Assembly (NCBI GenBank): GCA_021797825.1
Contig: JAJZZA010000017.1
Span: forward strand, 1 to 55,061
DNA: 55,061 bases
Direction of reading: 5' to 3'
Source: Bacillota bacterium
GTDB taxonomy: Bacteria; Bacillota; Sulfobacillia; Sulfobacillales; Sulfobacillaceae
Shown here: positions 35,895-44,662 of the stretch, one piece after another
Position numbering within the stretch: the stretch's first letter is position 1
Layout of the letters: the number at the start of each line of letters is the position of its first letter
The notes under the pieces: model-generated
What the model saw: the letters and a program-made list of their open reading frames with translations, nothing else
What the model was told of the DNA's origin: nothing
Databases searched by the model: none
Translations under genes and position numbers: made by a program

Positions 35895-36475
35895 GCCCAG
35901 TTCACCCCGGCCGGGAGGGGCTCGCCAGCCCCCAAACTCGCGTAGAGAAACCGGAAAATCTCCTCGGCATTTAGCGTCTTGATGCGGATTCCCAAAGGTC
36001 GCAGGCCCTGCGCCAGCATTTCCTTGCGTCGCGAAAGCTCCAGCTCAGCCTCATCCCACAAGACTTCGCCCCGCTGACGTGGACGCGAACGGGTGTCTAC
36101 TCCCTGCCAAGATAAAATCAAGAAGAACCGGCGGCGCAGCAGGTTGTTGATCGAGACCGTTTCTTGCACGAATTCGATGTAATCACCCAAGGAGGGGCGA
36201 AGGTGCGGCTCTAGATGTTCCTCATTGGCCTTAAGTGCTCCCAGATAATCATCCACCCTCAAAAAATCGGACCGGACCAACAGTTCAACCGGAAAGCTGA
36301 GGCCGTTAAGAAAGGCCGCGTAACCTTGCACCAAACGTTCTTGATCACGCGGGGAGCGCAGGGCAAAGTTCACCGGCACCGCCTCAATCACCGCCGTAAA
36401 ACGGTCTCTGCCAATCAGGCACATCCCCGGACCGACCGCCCGTATCGGGAAGATGCGATTAATGCCCACTGCCAT
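35885..36475 (-). CDS. VirB4/TraC N-terminal-domain protein (split VirB4)
   Basis: A 196-residue protein with FTAVIEAVPVNFALRSPRDQ, FLNGLSFPVELLVRSDFLRV and FFLILSWQGVDTRSR. This pattern matches the N-terminal domain of TraC/VirB4-type proteins of Gram-positive and archaeal conjugation systems. It has no P-loop. ATG 36475 is a few bases after GGGGTG; an open frame extends 51 bases further up. It overlaps the VirB4 ATPase gene by ten bases, so the two halves are made together. Confidence 0.6.
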   Translation of the reverse strand: MAVGINRIFPIRAVGPGMCLIGRDRFTAVIEAVPVNFALRSPRDQERLVQGYAAFLNGLSFPVELLVRSDFLRVDDYLGALKANEEHLEPHLRPSLGDYIEFVQETVSINNLLRRRFFLILSWQGVDTRSRPRQRGEVLWDEAELELSRRKEMLAQGLRPLGIRIKTLNAEEIFRFLYASLGAGEPLPAGVNWAWD

Positions 36476-36545
36476 AAGAAACACCCCGTGTTTGCATAGT
36501 AATTTTGATCCCGAAGCGCTCGGCACGGGCTCGTGTCGCTTAGCC

Positions 36546-36818
36546 TCAAGGCAGCAACAGACGACCGGACAAGTAAAACCGCGCCATTAACCATGCCCAC
36601 TCCGGCAGCGTACGGTCCGCAACCCGTCCCCAAGCCACCCCTGCCGCTGCCGACGACATACCACAAATCGTTGCCAGCCGCCACCGCAAACTCATCCCGA
36701 GGTGCCAGACCACCAAATCGCCCGCCAGCCCCGCAACAATCCACAGCAAATCTTGAACCCGCAAGCCAAACACCAGTTCGGGATCGCGAGACAAGGGTAG
36801 CGTCACAATCCGTGTCAT
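36546..36818 (-). CDS. PrgI-like small membrane protein (VirB3 analogue)
   Basis: A 90-residue protein with an N-terminal TRIVTLPLSRDPELVFGLRV, two adjacent helices (DLLWIVAGLAGDLVVWHLG and the Ala-rich segment after RWRLATICG) and a C-terminal amphipathic part. The PrgI family has this shape: a short LP-x-D/E motif, two helices, and a place directly before VirB4. ATG 36818 overlaps the TrbL-like stop as ATGA; ATG 36824 is the alternative. It would sit in the membrane and link VirB4 to the channel. Confidence 0.6.
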   Translation of the reverse strand: MTRIVTLPLSRDPELVFGLRVQDLLWIVAGLAGDLVVWHLGMSLRWRLATICGMSSAAAGVAWGRVADRTLPEWAWLMARFYLSGRLLLP

Positions 36819-37612
36819 CGCCATGGCCAGAATGCCGCCCTTCCACCCGTTCCCAGCAACCGCCGAAACTGCTCCGGCAATTTCGTCATATACCAGAGCA
36901 CGCCGACTGCCTCAAAAGGCGTCGCGAGCGAGCTGCCGCCGGTACCCGCCAGCCGCACAAACAACCAAAAGGCTCCCGCGTGCAGACTTTGGATGAAAAT
37001 CGCCGCCAGCAGTTCCCGGGCGGCATTGCGCAACAAGCTGTCATCCGCGCTTTGAATCCACCACACGGCCAGCCAGGGCAGCAAGGCGGTCAGCAAGAAG
37101 ATCTCGATGGTTCGCAGGGCATAAAACACGCCGAGATAAAACAACAGGGCGACCAGAACGGCCGCGGCCACCAGGGCGAACAACGGTGACAGCGTTAAGG
37201 CGCTTCCCGCCCATTGCGCGTGCCCCAGTTTGACTCCACCCAATTCCGCCACAATGGCATTGTTTATCGCCAGCAGTCCCTGTACCGCATAGAGTCCGCC
37301 GCCCGTTATGAGCGCCGCCGCGATCGCTCTGTGCAACACCACCGCAGGCGCGTGGCCTCCGGAATTGTCTCCCAATTCGGGCCACATGGCGCGCAGCAGG
37401 GCCCACACCAGCAGAACTCCCGACACCGCCCAAGCCAGGTTGCGGCTGAGCACATAGAGTGCGCTGGCCGCTTGCGCCCAGTTTACAGGCGCCAACACCA
37501 AATCCGTAAACAGTTGTCCACCGAAATGGATTAGATTGCTCCACAACCACCCCGCAATCGCATTAAGCACACTGGACACGGAGTGGGCGCCAAGCGCCTT
37601 AAGCAACGGCAT
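36815..37612 (-). CDS. TrbL/VirB6-like multi-pass membrane protein
   Basis: A 265-residue protein with about six helices: LAWAVSGVLLVWALLRAMWP, AIAAALITGGGLYAVQGLLA, LSPLFALVAAAVLVALLFYL and IEIFLLTALLPWLAVWWI. This layout and its place between a TrbC-like pilin gene and a PrgI-like gene match the TrbL/VirB6 channel subunits of T4SS. It overlaps the previous gene by 14 bases and the next by four. Confidence 0.65.
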   Translation of the reverse strand: MPLLKALGAHSVSSVLNAIAGWLWSNLIHFGGQLFTDLVLAPVNWAQAASALYVLSRNLAWAVSGVLLVWALLRAMWPELGDNSGGHAPAVVLHRAIAAALITGGGLYAVQGLLAINNAIVAELGGVKLGHAQWAGSALTLSPLFALVAAAVLVALLFYLGVFYALRTIEIFLLTALLPWLAVWWIQSADDSLLRNAARELLAAIFIQSLHAGAFWLFVRLAGTGGSSLATPFEAVGVLWYMTKLPEQFRRLLGTGGRAAFWPWR

Positions 37613-37832
37613 ACTGGATCAACTGGCGAATGGCATCCACCAGCAGAACCAACGCCAAGCCGACGGCGGCACGCGTCATCAGTTCTTTGGCGGCCTGCAC
37701 GCTCTTGGGGCTATGGGCAATCATGAACCGAATCCCGCCGTACACCATGACCAGTGTGAACACGCCCCCGGCAATGTCCACCAACATGGTGGTTAACCGT
37801 GTAACCGCGCTGAGCAATTGGGCTGTCGGCAT
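37599..37832 (-). CDS. TrbC/VirB2-like small two-helix protein
   Basis: A 77-residue protein with two hydrophobic helices (LTTMLVDIAGGVFTLVMVYG and AAVGLALVLLVDAIRQLIQY) around a short basic turn with the phrase GGIRFMIAHSPKSVQAAKEL. This is the VirB2/TrbC pilin shape. ATG 37832 lies eight bases after GAGGAGG; a longer frame upstream is not used. It is the first gene of the T4SS part of the block, so it should follow the operon promoter. Confidence 0.62.
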   Translation of the reverse strand: MPTAQLLSAVTRLTTMLVDIAGGVFTLVMVYGGIRFMIAHSPKSVQAAKELMTRAAVGLALVLLVDAIRQLIQYAVA

Positions 37833-38067
37833 GTCCTGACCCTCCTCGGCTACCCTCCCCGGAGCTTCTGGGTGTTTTTCTGTGGGAGGCGCTGGTTCTT
37901 GCAAAGTCCAGCGTAAGGACATGGTACCGACAACCCTGGCCAGGTTTCCTGCCTAAAATTTCTGGACAGTTCGACACTAGAAAAAACATCCACCTCAAAA
38001 ATCGGCACTGGGGGCCAATCCGCTCAAATGCGACGCCATTCGACATTACTACAGAACTTTGGGCAGG
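37833..38067. other. Promoter region of the T4SS part of the block
   Basis: About 235 bases between the VirB2-like gene and the thioesterase gene. It separates the accessory block from core genes. No repeat or attachment-site-like sequence was obvious. Confidence 0.35.
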
Positions 38068-38553
38068 TCACTGCGCGGACCGCTCGCGGTTTTTCAGGCG
38101 ATCGGCCCGACGCAGCTCGGCGGCATGAAACCGTTCGGTTTCTTGCGCGGAAGTCAGCAGCAAGGGCGGCACCGCGATGGGGCGGCCCCGCTCATCAAGC
38201 GCGACAAATGTTAAAAAGGCGGTCGACGTTATCCGCATTTCACCTGTGTTGAGATTTTCCCCCATCACATCCACTCCGATCTCCATGGAGCTGCGTCCCA
38301 CCCAGTTGACTTGAGCGGTCAACCGCACAACTTCTCCCACTTTGATCGGGTGCAGGAACTGAAGGCTGTCCATCGATGCGGTCACGACGACCTGACCGGC
38401 GTGGCGGTGTGCGGTAATGGCCGCTGCCAAGTCAATCCAGTGCATCACTTTGCCACCCAGAATATTGCCCAACGGATTCGAGTCTCCCGGGAGAACCAGT
38501 TCGGTCATTTCGGTTCGGGACTGTTGCACCGTTTTCCCCGTCGGTTGGCTCAC
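38068..38553 (-). CDS. Acyl-CoA thioesterase, hotdog fold (YciA/BACH type)
   Basis: A 161-residue single hotdog-domain enzyme. LPGDSNPLGNILGGKVMHWI followed by DLAAAITAHRH carries the typical NxxGxxxGG-like loop and catalytic Asp. Later come VVVTASMDSLQFLHPIKVGE and STAFLTFVALDERGRP. It hydrolyses acyl-CoA to CoA and free acid in the cytoplasm. GTG 38553 follows GGAG by eight bases; the open frame upstream is not used. It is monocistronic and divergent from the APC permease. Confidence 0.85.
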   Translation of the reverse strand: MSQPTGKTVQQSRTEMTELVLPGDSNPLGNILGGKVMHWIDLAAAITAHRHAGQVVVTASMDSLQFLHPIKVGEVVRLTAQVNWVGRSSMEIGVDVMGENLNTGEMRITSTAFLTFVALDERGRPIAVPPLLLTSAQETERFHAAELRRADRLKNRERSAQ

Positions 38554-38771
38554 ACTGTCTGCTCCTTTCGCACGCTGTACCGCATAAGGCCGGGCCATAC
38601 CGCCGATGCTAAGCGGGGTCCAGTCTTGCCCGTATCCGGACCGCGGCACATAAACCCCTTTCGGTGTTATCAAACCGAGAGGCTCATGTCAAATCACGCG
38701 ACAATTTTCTATTTCGACGGGTTGTCGTCCCGTCCTCTCCACAACCTTTGATAAAGGAGTGAACCACCGCC

Positions 38772-40247
38772 ATGACCGCGAAACGCTACGAACCCGTTGC
38801 CTCCCAAGACCAGCCGGCATCGGGCCGCCCACCACAGCGGCACCAGGAATTCCAACGGGACCTCACTGCTCCCACTCTAACCCTGCTCACTGTCGGCGGC
38901 GTGATGGGATCTGGGCTCTTTATGGCCAGTGGGCTGGCTATTCGCCAAGCCGGTCCTTCGGTGTTGTGGCTTTACGTGCTCGGCGCGCTGGCCATGTCCT
39001 GGGAAATCCGTGCGCTCGCAGAACTATCCATCGCGGTTCCGTCGCCCGGTTCCTTCCTTGTCGTCACCCGTACCGTGCTCGGTCCCGCCTGGCTTTTTGT
39101 GGCGGGCTGGATATTCTGGTTTTCGAGTGTGTTAACCATGTCCAGCGAGGTGACGGCAGCCGCCCTATTCACCCGCTACTGGTTTCCAGAAATTGCGCTT
39201 TGGATATGGTCGCTGTCCTATTCTGTGTTGATCGTGGCGATTAATTTTGTCAGTGTGCGCGGGTTTGGCGCCATAGAAGACGTCATGGCGGGAGTCAAGG
39301 CCCTGGCCGTACTGGCTTTTATCGCGGTGGGTGGACTAGCCTTGTTGGGAGGGCTTGGCTTGCGGCGCCGTCTGCCGGCCAATGCGCTCCATCTCGCACT
39401 CTTTCGGAGCGGATGGCTCCCGCACGGATGGCTGGGGGCTGCCCCCGCCTTGCTGCTGGTGCTCTTTGCCTATGCCGGCACCGGCGTCATCGGTTTGGCC
39501 GCAGCCGAGACCCAGGCTCCGACCGTCACTTTGCCCAAATCCGTCCGGCAGACCACGGCGCTCGTGGTGGTCATGTATCTGGGGTCGATTTTCATGATCT
39601 TGTCCTTGGTGCCTTGGAACCGGCAAACGGACACGGTCAGCCCGTTTGTGTCCGCTCTGCACGCGATTTCGCTCCCTTTCGCACCATTTGTGATGAATGT
39701 CGTGCTCCTGTTTGCGGTGCTGTCGACGATGAACGCCGCGCTTTATGCCAATGTGCGCGTCCTATACAGTCTGGCCAAGCAGGGAGAGGCTCCGAAAATC
39801 CTCGGACGCCTGAACGGCAAAGGACTGCCCGCCAACGCCACCTGGGCGAGCGCCGGCCTATTGGCGCTGACCATCCTGCTGGCCTATGTCCTCCCCAACA
39901 AGGCCTATGCCTACTTGGTGACCGCCACGGGATTTCAAGCCATGTTTATTTGGTTCGTCATTCTCTTGACCCAGCTTAGATATCGCAGGCATGTGGCCGC
40001 ACACACTAACCAAACACTTGGCTACAAGCTCTGGGGGAGCCCGTTTACCACCTGGTTTGTCATGGCGGTGGTTGTGCTGGCGTTGGTGTTGTCTCCTTTG
40101 GCGCAGGGCGAATTGTTTGGCGCCATCATTGGCTCGGGCGGCATTCTGGCTGCTTGGCTGATATGGTGGCTGGTTCGGCGCCGGCGGCCGGACGACCCGG
40201 CCCCGACAATCCCCCCCGCCCCGCAAGCGGACGGGGCTCGCCGCTGA
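38772..40247 (+). CDS. APC-family permease
   Basis: A 491-residue, twelve-helix APC-superfamily amino acid transporter. GGVMGSGLFMASGLAIRQAG in TM1 is the substrate and sodium site. LVLFAYAGTGVIGLAAAETQ is in the TM6 region, and NAALYANVRVLYSLAKQGEA and APKILGRLNGKGLPANA lie after TM8. ATG 38772 follows AAAGGAG. The end of the gene abuts a decayed IS4 3' part: the first remnant codon after the stop is in the next base. The last residues (RRRRPDDPAPTIPPAPQADG) are low-complexity. Confidence 0.85.
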   Translation: MTAKRYEPVASQDQPASGRPPQRHQEFQRDLTAPTLTLLTVGGVMGSGLFMASGLAIRQAGPSVLWLYVLGALAMSWEIRALAELSIAVPSPGSFLVVTRTVLGPAWLFVAGWIFWFSSVLTMSSEVTAAALFTRYWFPEIALWIWSLSYSVLIVAINFVSVRGFGAIEDVMAGVKALAVLAFIAVGGLALLGGLGLRRRLPANALHLALFRSGWLPHGWLGAAPALLLVLFAYAGTGVIGLAAAETQAPTVTLPKSVRQTTALVVVMYLGSIFMILSLVPWNRQTDTVSPFVSALHAISLPFAPFVMNVVLLFAVLSTMNAALYANVRVLYSLAKQGEAPKILGRLNGKGLPANATWASAGLLALTILLAYVLPNKAYAYLVTATGFQAMFIWFVILLTQLRYRRHVAAHTNQTLGYKLWGSPFTTWFVMAVVVLALVLSPLAQGELFGAIIGSGGILAAWLIWWLVRRRRPDDPAPTIPPAPQADGARR

Positions 40248-40890
40248 CAATTCTCCCGCTGCATCCCGGTGACCGTGCGGATCACGCCCCAACGGGCCCA
40301 CGCACTCCACCGGCAGGGAACGCCCGTGCCGGTTGGTACGGAACTGCACCTGCGCGTCGTCACATTGGCGTTGCCCGCCGGCGCAATCGAAACGGTGATC
40401 ACCGACCTGGCGGACGAGACGATCCCGCCCGTCGCAATGCCCGCGCTTTGCTGTCGCCGGTGGGGACTGAAGACGCATGATGACGACTTCCAGTACAAGT
40501 TCGCAGTCGAGAACTTTTCCGGCCAGACGCCATCCGTGAGGGAACCAGACTTGCCTGCGACGGTCTGGTTGTCCAACCTGGCGTCGGTCGCCGAACACGC
40601 GGCCCACGCCGAAGTGCGCGCCCGGCTCCCAACGCCCCCCATAAATATGAAGAATACCGCATCAACCCCGACATGTTCATCGGGAAAATGACAGATCAGG
40701 TGATGCGGATCGCGTTGATCGCCGATGCCGCCCAACGCGCTGTGGCCTTCCCACGGCTCCTCCGCCAACTAGCCCGGAACCTGATCGCCATCCGTCCGGG
40801 GCGCCGTGCGCCCCGCAATAAGACACCCCGCAGAAACCAATACTCCCAGAATCGGAGGCGATGCTTGTAAGCGGATCCTTAACCTGACAG
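40248..40890 (+). mobile_element. IS4-family element, 3' remnant
   Basis: The C-terminal part of an IS4-family transposase: LADETIPPVAMPALCCRRWG then HDDDFQYKFAVENFSGQTP in one frame to about 40640. After an indel another frame carries YRINPDMFIGKMTDQVMRIA and continues to RRNQYSQNRRRCL with a stop at 40870. The element ends with GGATCCTTAACCTGACAG at 40890. The 5' half is missing. The end and tail are nearly the same as in the copy at 54.82 kb, so both belong to one IS family, and this one is dead. Confidence 0.75.
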
Positions 40891-41008
40891 CCTTGCCCCC
40901 TTAGCCCGGCCCGGGGCGGGGTGGCGAAACCGCCGCATCCCAACCCTGGGCCGCCCCCAAAACACCCAAAACCAGCGGAACTGCGACCATGACTTTATGA
41001 AAACTCTC

Positions 41009-42373
41009 CTAGACCCTTCTCAGCACCATCGACGACACCACTTCCACGTGGTCCGTTCGGGGAAACATGTCAACCGGGGCAACGCGCTGCAGCTGATAGC
41101 GAGGACTCAAAGCGGCCACATCCCGTGCCCAGCTGTCGGGATTGCAACTAACATAGACCAAGCGGCATGGTGCGAGCGCCAGCAGCGCATCGACCATCTC
41201 GGGTCGCAAGCCGGATCGCGGCGGATCCATGATGACGGCGTCGGGAACCGCCTGCCCCGATGCCACCCAGCGCGCCACCACCCGCTCGGCCTCCCCGGTT
41301 TCGATGGTCACGGCGGTGAGCCCGTTTTCTCGAAAGTTCACCTGGGCATCCGCGATGGCTGCAGGATGAACCTCGATGGCGCGCACCCGGCGCGCATGTC
41401 GGGAAGCCAGCGCTGCCAGAGTTCCCACTCCCGCATACAAGTCCCAAATCTCGTCCACCATCCCCAGCCCGTCCATCGCCAACTGGTATAAGACTTCCAC
41501 CTGCCGTGGGTTGACTTGGAAAAACGAGGTGAAAGACATCCGAAAACGCATATCCAGAATCTGGTCGAACAGGTGGGTGGCGCCGCTTAGCGGTAATGTC
41601 TGCGGCCCCAGCACACGGTTGGTATTGCCGGGATTGAGATTGATCCCGACGCCGACCAGATGGGGAGCGGCCGCTAGTAAATCGGTGGCAAAATCCTGCA
41701 ACACGTTTGCCGGGGGACGATGCGCCGCCACCAAAAGGGCTAAACTCGCCTGCTGCGCGCGGGAACTGCGAACCAAAAGATGGCGGAGCACACCCGTTCC
41801 GGTTGCGGGATCGTAGGGCGCGAGGCGATGCTTCTGGGCGGCACGGGCGGCAACCGCCAACACCTCATTGACCAGCGGATCCTGGATTGCACAGGACGGC
41901 ACCGGCACCACTCGATGCGAACCCCGCTGATAGAGGCCGAGCGTCGGTTCGCTGGCGTTTCCTCCCCAGGGAAATTGCCCCTTGTTGCGATAGCCATACG
42001 GGTCATCGGCGCCCCGGATGGGTTCCACCGGCGGCCCCTCGATTCCCGCGATACGGCCCAGTGCCTGCCGCACCCGATCCTCCTTATAGGCCAGTTCCTC
42101 GGCGTAATTCCAGTGTTGCAGGGCGCATCCGCCACACTCCCGGTACACCGCACACGGCGGCGTAACCCGCGCGGGGCTGGTGCGCTGCCGGGCCGTCGCC
42201 ACCGCCCGCACAAAACTCCGGCGGATCTCAGTGACTGTGGCCGTCACCTCTTCACCCGGCAAGCCGTCCGCCACAAATGCCAGCTGGCCGGCATCCAACC
42301 GGCCGACCCCCTCCCCATTCATCCCCATCCGGTCGATTTTGAGGTTAAGGGCGTGACCCACCTGCACGGTCAT
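41009..42373 (-). CDS. rlmD: 23S rRNA (uracil-C5)-methyltransferase, RlmD/RumA type
   Basis: A 454-residue enzyme of the RumA/TrmA family. An N-terminal TRAM domain precedes the cluster-binding CAVYRECGGC...C set; the fourth cysteine lies in VPVPSCAIQDP. The SAM-binding part is WDLYAGVGTLAALAS, and MDPPRSGLRPEM and VYVSCNPDSWARD contain the catalytic cysteine. It should methylate a uracil in 23S rRNA. ATG 42373 follows GAGGG and overlaps the preceding stop by four bases (ATGA). The Gram-positive order gatCAB-ORF-rlmD is conserved around it. Confidence 0.88.
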   Translation of the reverse strand: MTVQVGHALNLKIDRMGMNGEGVGRLDAGQLAFVADGLPGEEVTATVTEIRRSFVRAVATARQRTSPARVTPPCAVYRECGGCALQHWNYAEELAYKEDRVRQALGRIAGIEGPPVEPIRGADDPYGYRNKGQFPWGGNASEPTLGLYQRGSHRVVPVPSCAIQDPLVNEVLAVAARAAQKHRLAPYDPATGTGVLRHLLVRSSRAQQASLALLVAAHRPPANVLQDFATDLLAAAPHLVGVGINLNPGNTNRVLGPQTLPLSGATHLFDQILDMRFRMSFTSFFQVNPRQVEVLYQLAMDGLGMVDEIWDLYAGVGTLAALASRHARRVRAIEVHPAAIADAQVNFRENGLTAVTIETGEAERVVARWVASGQAVPDAVIMDPPRSGLRPEMVDALLALAPCRLVYVSCNPDSWARDVAALSPRYQLQRVAPVDMFPRTDHVEVVSSMVLRRV

Positions 42374-43206
42374 CCGCTGCCCTCGCAGTCGGCCACCGCC
42401 GACCTGCCGCGATCGGCCCAACCATCCCCCATCGTCAACCGCCAACCCCAGGCAACGGGCATCCGCGGCTTGCCACGAAACCCCCGCCAGAGCGGCAAGG
42501 GTGCCCTGGCAGAAACCTCGGCCAGCAGCGGCCGAGCCGTTAGGCCGTGGGGATATGCCGGCGGCGCGCAGTCCACCGCTTCCCCGAATACCGCCGCGCA
42601 GGCCGCGTTCAGCACCCCGGAACGGGGCAACCGCGTCATCAGCCGGTTTATGCCGTACGGCGCCTCATGCCTGGGTTCGAGAAAAAGAGGGCCTTCCGAC
42701 GTCGAAGCTGCATCCGCGCCGACTGCAACCAATGACGGGTTCCCCTCCGCGCCAGGCGCCTGCAACCCGGGGCGGCGATCAGGCTCGACGGGCCCCGTGG
42801 GCCTGCTCCCGACTACCCCGGGGCGGCATGACAACATCGTTAAGGCCTGACGTCCGTTCCGGCCGGACTCGTCGCCCATCGCGCGCCATGCGCCGTCCGC
42901 CAGCAACCCCCAGCGCTTGCCTATCGCTCGATCAAGCCCCGCGAGATAGCAGAATCCCCGCCAAAATTTCTGGGCGGTGGCCGGTCGGCTCCCGTCCGCC
43001 AGAGGCCACCAGCGCCGCGCGTCAGGTCCGCCCCGGGGCCACGCCACTGCGGTCGGAGCGAGAGCGGATCGCGCCTGGCTCAAGTCGTCCGCCGGCGCCG
43101 CGTCGGCATGCGATGAATATGCCCATCTCCGCAACACGTGCCGTCCGGTGCCCCCGCGAAATTCTCCGGTTTTTCGCGGTGCCACCTTAGGGGGTTGTCG
43201 CTCCAT
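42370..43206 (-). CDS. Hypothetical protein between gatB and rlmD
   Basis: A 278-residue, Arg-, Ala- and Gly-rich protein with no family I recognise. ATG 43206 is six bases after GGAGG inside the end of gatB (20-base overlap), and its stop overlaps the rlmD start by four bases. Both junctions show it is translated as part of the gat-rlmD chain. In Bacillus the position between gatB and rlmD is held by the diacylglycerol kinase gene dgkB; this protein lacks the usual GGDGT motif. The central part reads WWPLADGSRPATAQKFWRGF and MTRLPRSGVLNAACAAVF. A real but unknown, perhaps fast-evolving gene is the best reading. Confidence 0.55.
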   Translation of the reverse strand: MERQPPKVAPRKTGEFRGGTGRHVLRRWAYSSHADAAPADDLSQARSALAPTAVAWPRGGPDARRWWPLADGSRPATAQKFWRGFCYLAGLDRAIGKRWGLLADGAWRAMGDESGRNGRQALTMLSCRPGVVGSRPTGPVEPDRRPGLQAPGAEGNPSLVAVGADAASTSEGPLFLEPRHEAPYGINRLMTRLPRSGVLNAACAAVFGEAVDCAPPAYPHGLTARPLLAEVSARAPLPLWRGFRGKPRMPVAWGWRLTMGDGWADRGRSAVADCEGSG

Positions 43207-44662
43207 ACTCGGCCTCCAGGATTTCCTTTAACACCGCGTTGGCCAGCTCGGGCTTGGCTTGCCCGCGGGTTCGCTTCATCACTTGACCGACCAAAAAGGC
43301 CAACGCCTTGGATTTACCCCCCAAGTAGTCCTGCACCACCCCGGGATTCCCCTGCAGCACCTCGCGCACCACGGCTGCGATCGCCGACTGATCGGTAATT
43401 TGGCTCAGGCCGAGGCTTTGAACCAAATCGGGCGCGCGCTCTCCCGTTTCAAACATTTTTTCCAGGATCTCTTTCGCCATCCGGCCGGAGATGGTTCCCG
43501 CCAACAGCAATTTGAGAAGTTCAGCCAGCCTCGCCGGGGGGACAGCAGATGACGCAAAACCCTGGCCGGCGGCATTAATCAGACGAGCCACATCCGATAG
43601 CATCCAGTTGGTTACCAGACGCGCATCCGCGACCAAACTCGTCGCTTCCTGCCAATAACCAAACGCCGCGCGGTCTTGAACCAACACCTCGGCTTCGCGT
43701 GCGGGTATGCCCTGCGCCCGCAGCATCTGCCGAATCGCGTCGGGCAACACCGGCAATGCCCGCTTTTGTTGGTCAATCCAGGTCTCTGCCAAGACCAGCG
43801 GCGGCAGGTCCGGTTCCGGAAAATAGCGATAGTCGTGCGCCTCTTCTTTGCTGCGCTGGCTGTAGGTGCGACCGCTGGCATCGTCGAATCCGCGCGTTTC
43901 CCGCACGATGCGCCCGCCCTGGCGCAACAGGTTGCTCTGCCGCTCAATCTCATATTCGATGCCGCGCTGCACATTGCGAAAGGAATTCACGTTTTTTATT
44001 TCGGACCGGGGCAAATCCTCCACGTCCCCGGTGTAGCCCGCCGGCCGCAGCGAGACGTTGGCGTCGCACCGCATAGAACCCTCTTCCATGCGGAGGTCGG
44101 AAATATCCAGATAGCTCAGGATGGTTTTAAGTTCGGTCAAGTAAAGGCGGGCTTGATCGGCCGATCGCAAGTCCGGCTCGGAAACAATTTCAATCAATGG
44201 CACTCCGGCCCGATTCAAGTCGACCAGCGACCCGCTCGCATCGCCTAGCCGCTCACCCAAGTGGTTAAGTTTGCCGGCATCCTCCTCGACATGAATACGG
44301 CGAATGCGAATGCGCCGCGCCGCGCCGTCTTCCGTCATGGTGAGCGCGCCATGCTCGGCCAATGGCTGGTCAAACTGCGAAATTTGGTAGGCCTTGGGCA
44401 GGTCGGGATAAAAATACTGCTTACGATCGAACTTCGATATGGTGTGGACTTGGCAGTCAAGCGCCAGTGCCGCGCGAACGGCCAGGGCAATTGCAGTGCG
44501 GTTGAGAACCGGCAGAACACCGGGCATACCGAGACAGACGGGGCAGGTCTCGGTATTCGGATCCGCTCCAAATTGCGTCGAACAGGAGCAAAATAGCTTC
44601 GACGCCGTGTTTAGTTCGACATGCACTTCCAGACCGATAATGACATCAAACGCTGGCATCAT
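43187..44662 (-). CDS. gatB: Asp-tRNA(Asn)/Glu-tRNA(Gln) amidotransferase subunit B
   Basis: A 491-residue GatB. IGLEVHVELNTASKLFCSCS and NTETCPVCLGMPGVLPVLN carry the zinc site cysteines, followed by FDRKQYFYPDLPKAYQISQF and MRCDANVSLRP. The C-terminal tail domain is helical (GatB/YqeY). It binds tRNA and phosphorylates the mischarged residue in the GatCAB complex. ATG 44662 overlaps the gatA stop by four bases; an ATG directly next to it and an upstream frame are not used. Confidence 0.93.
   Translation of the reverse strand: MMPAFDVIIGLEVHVELNTASKLFCSCSTQFGADPNTETCPVCLGMPGVLPVLNRTAIALAVRAALALDCQVHTISKFDRKQYFYPDLPKAYQISQFDQPLAEHGALTMTEDGAARRIRIRRIHVEEDAGKLNHLGERLGDASGSLVDLNRAGVPLIEIVSEPDLRSADQARLYLTELKTILSYLDISDLRMEEGSMRCDANVSLRPAGYTGDVEDLPRSEIKNVNSFRNVQRGIEYEIERQSNLLRQGGRIVRETRGFDDASGRTYSQRSKEEAHDYRYFPEPDLPPLVLAETWIDQQKRALPVLPDAIRQMLRAQGIPAREAEVLVQDRAAFGYWQEATSLVADARLVTNWMLSDVARLINAAGQGFASSAVPPARLAELLKLLLAGTISGRMAKEILEKMFETGERAPDLVQSLGLSQITDQSAIAAVVREVLQGNPGVVQDYLGGKSKALAFLVGQVMKRTRGQAKPELANAVLKEILEAEYGATTP

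Noticed and set aside
42501-43190. Plus-strand frame of 229 codons opposite the gatB-rlmD ORF
   Set aside because: Pro/Arg-rich antisense frame in GC-rich DNA; the minus-strand frame has a good ribosome binding site and coupled junctions.
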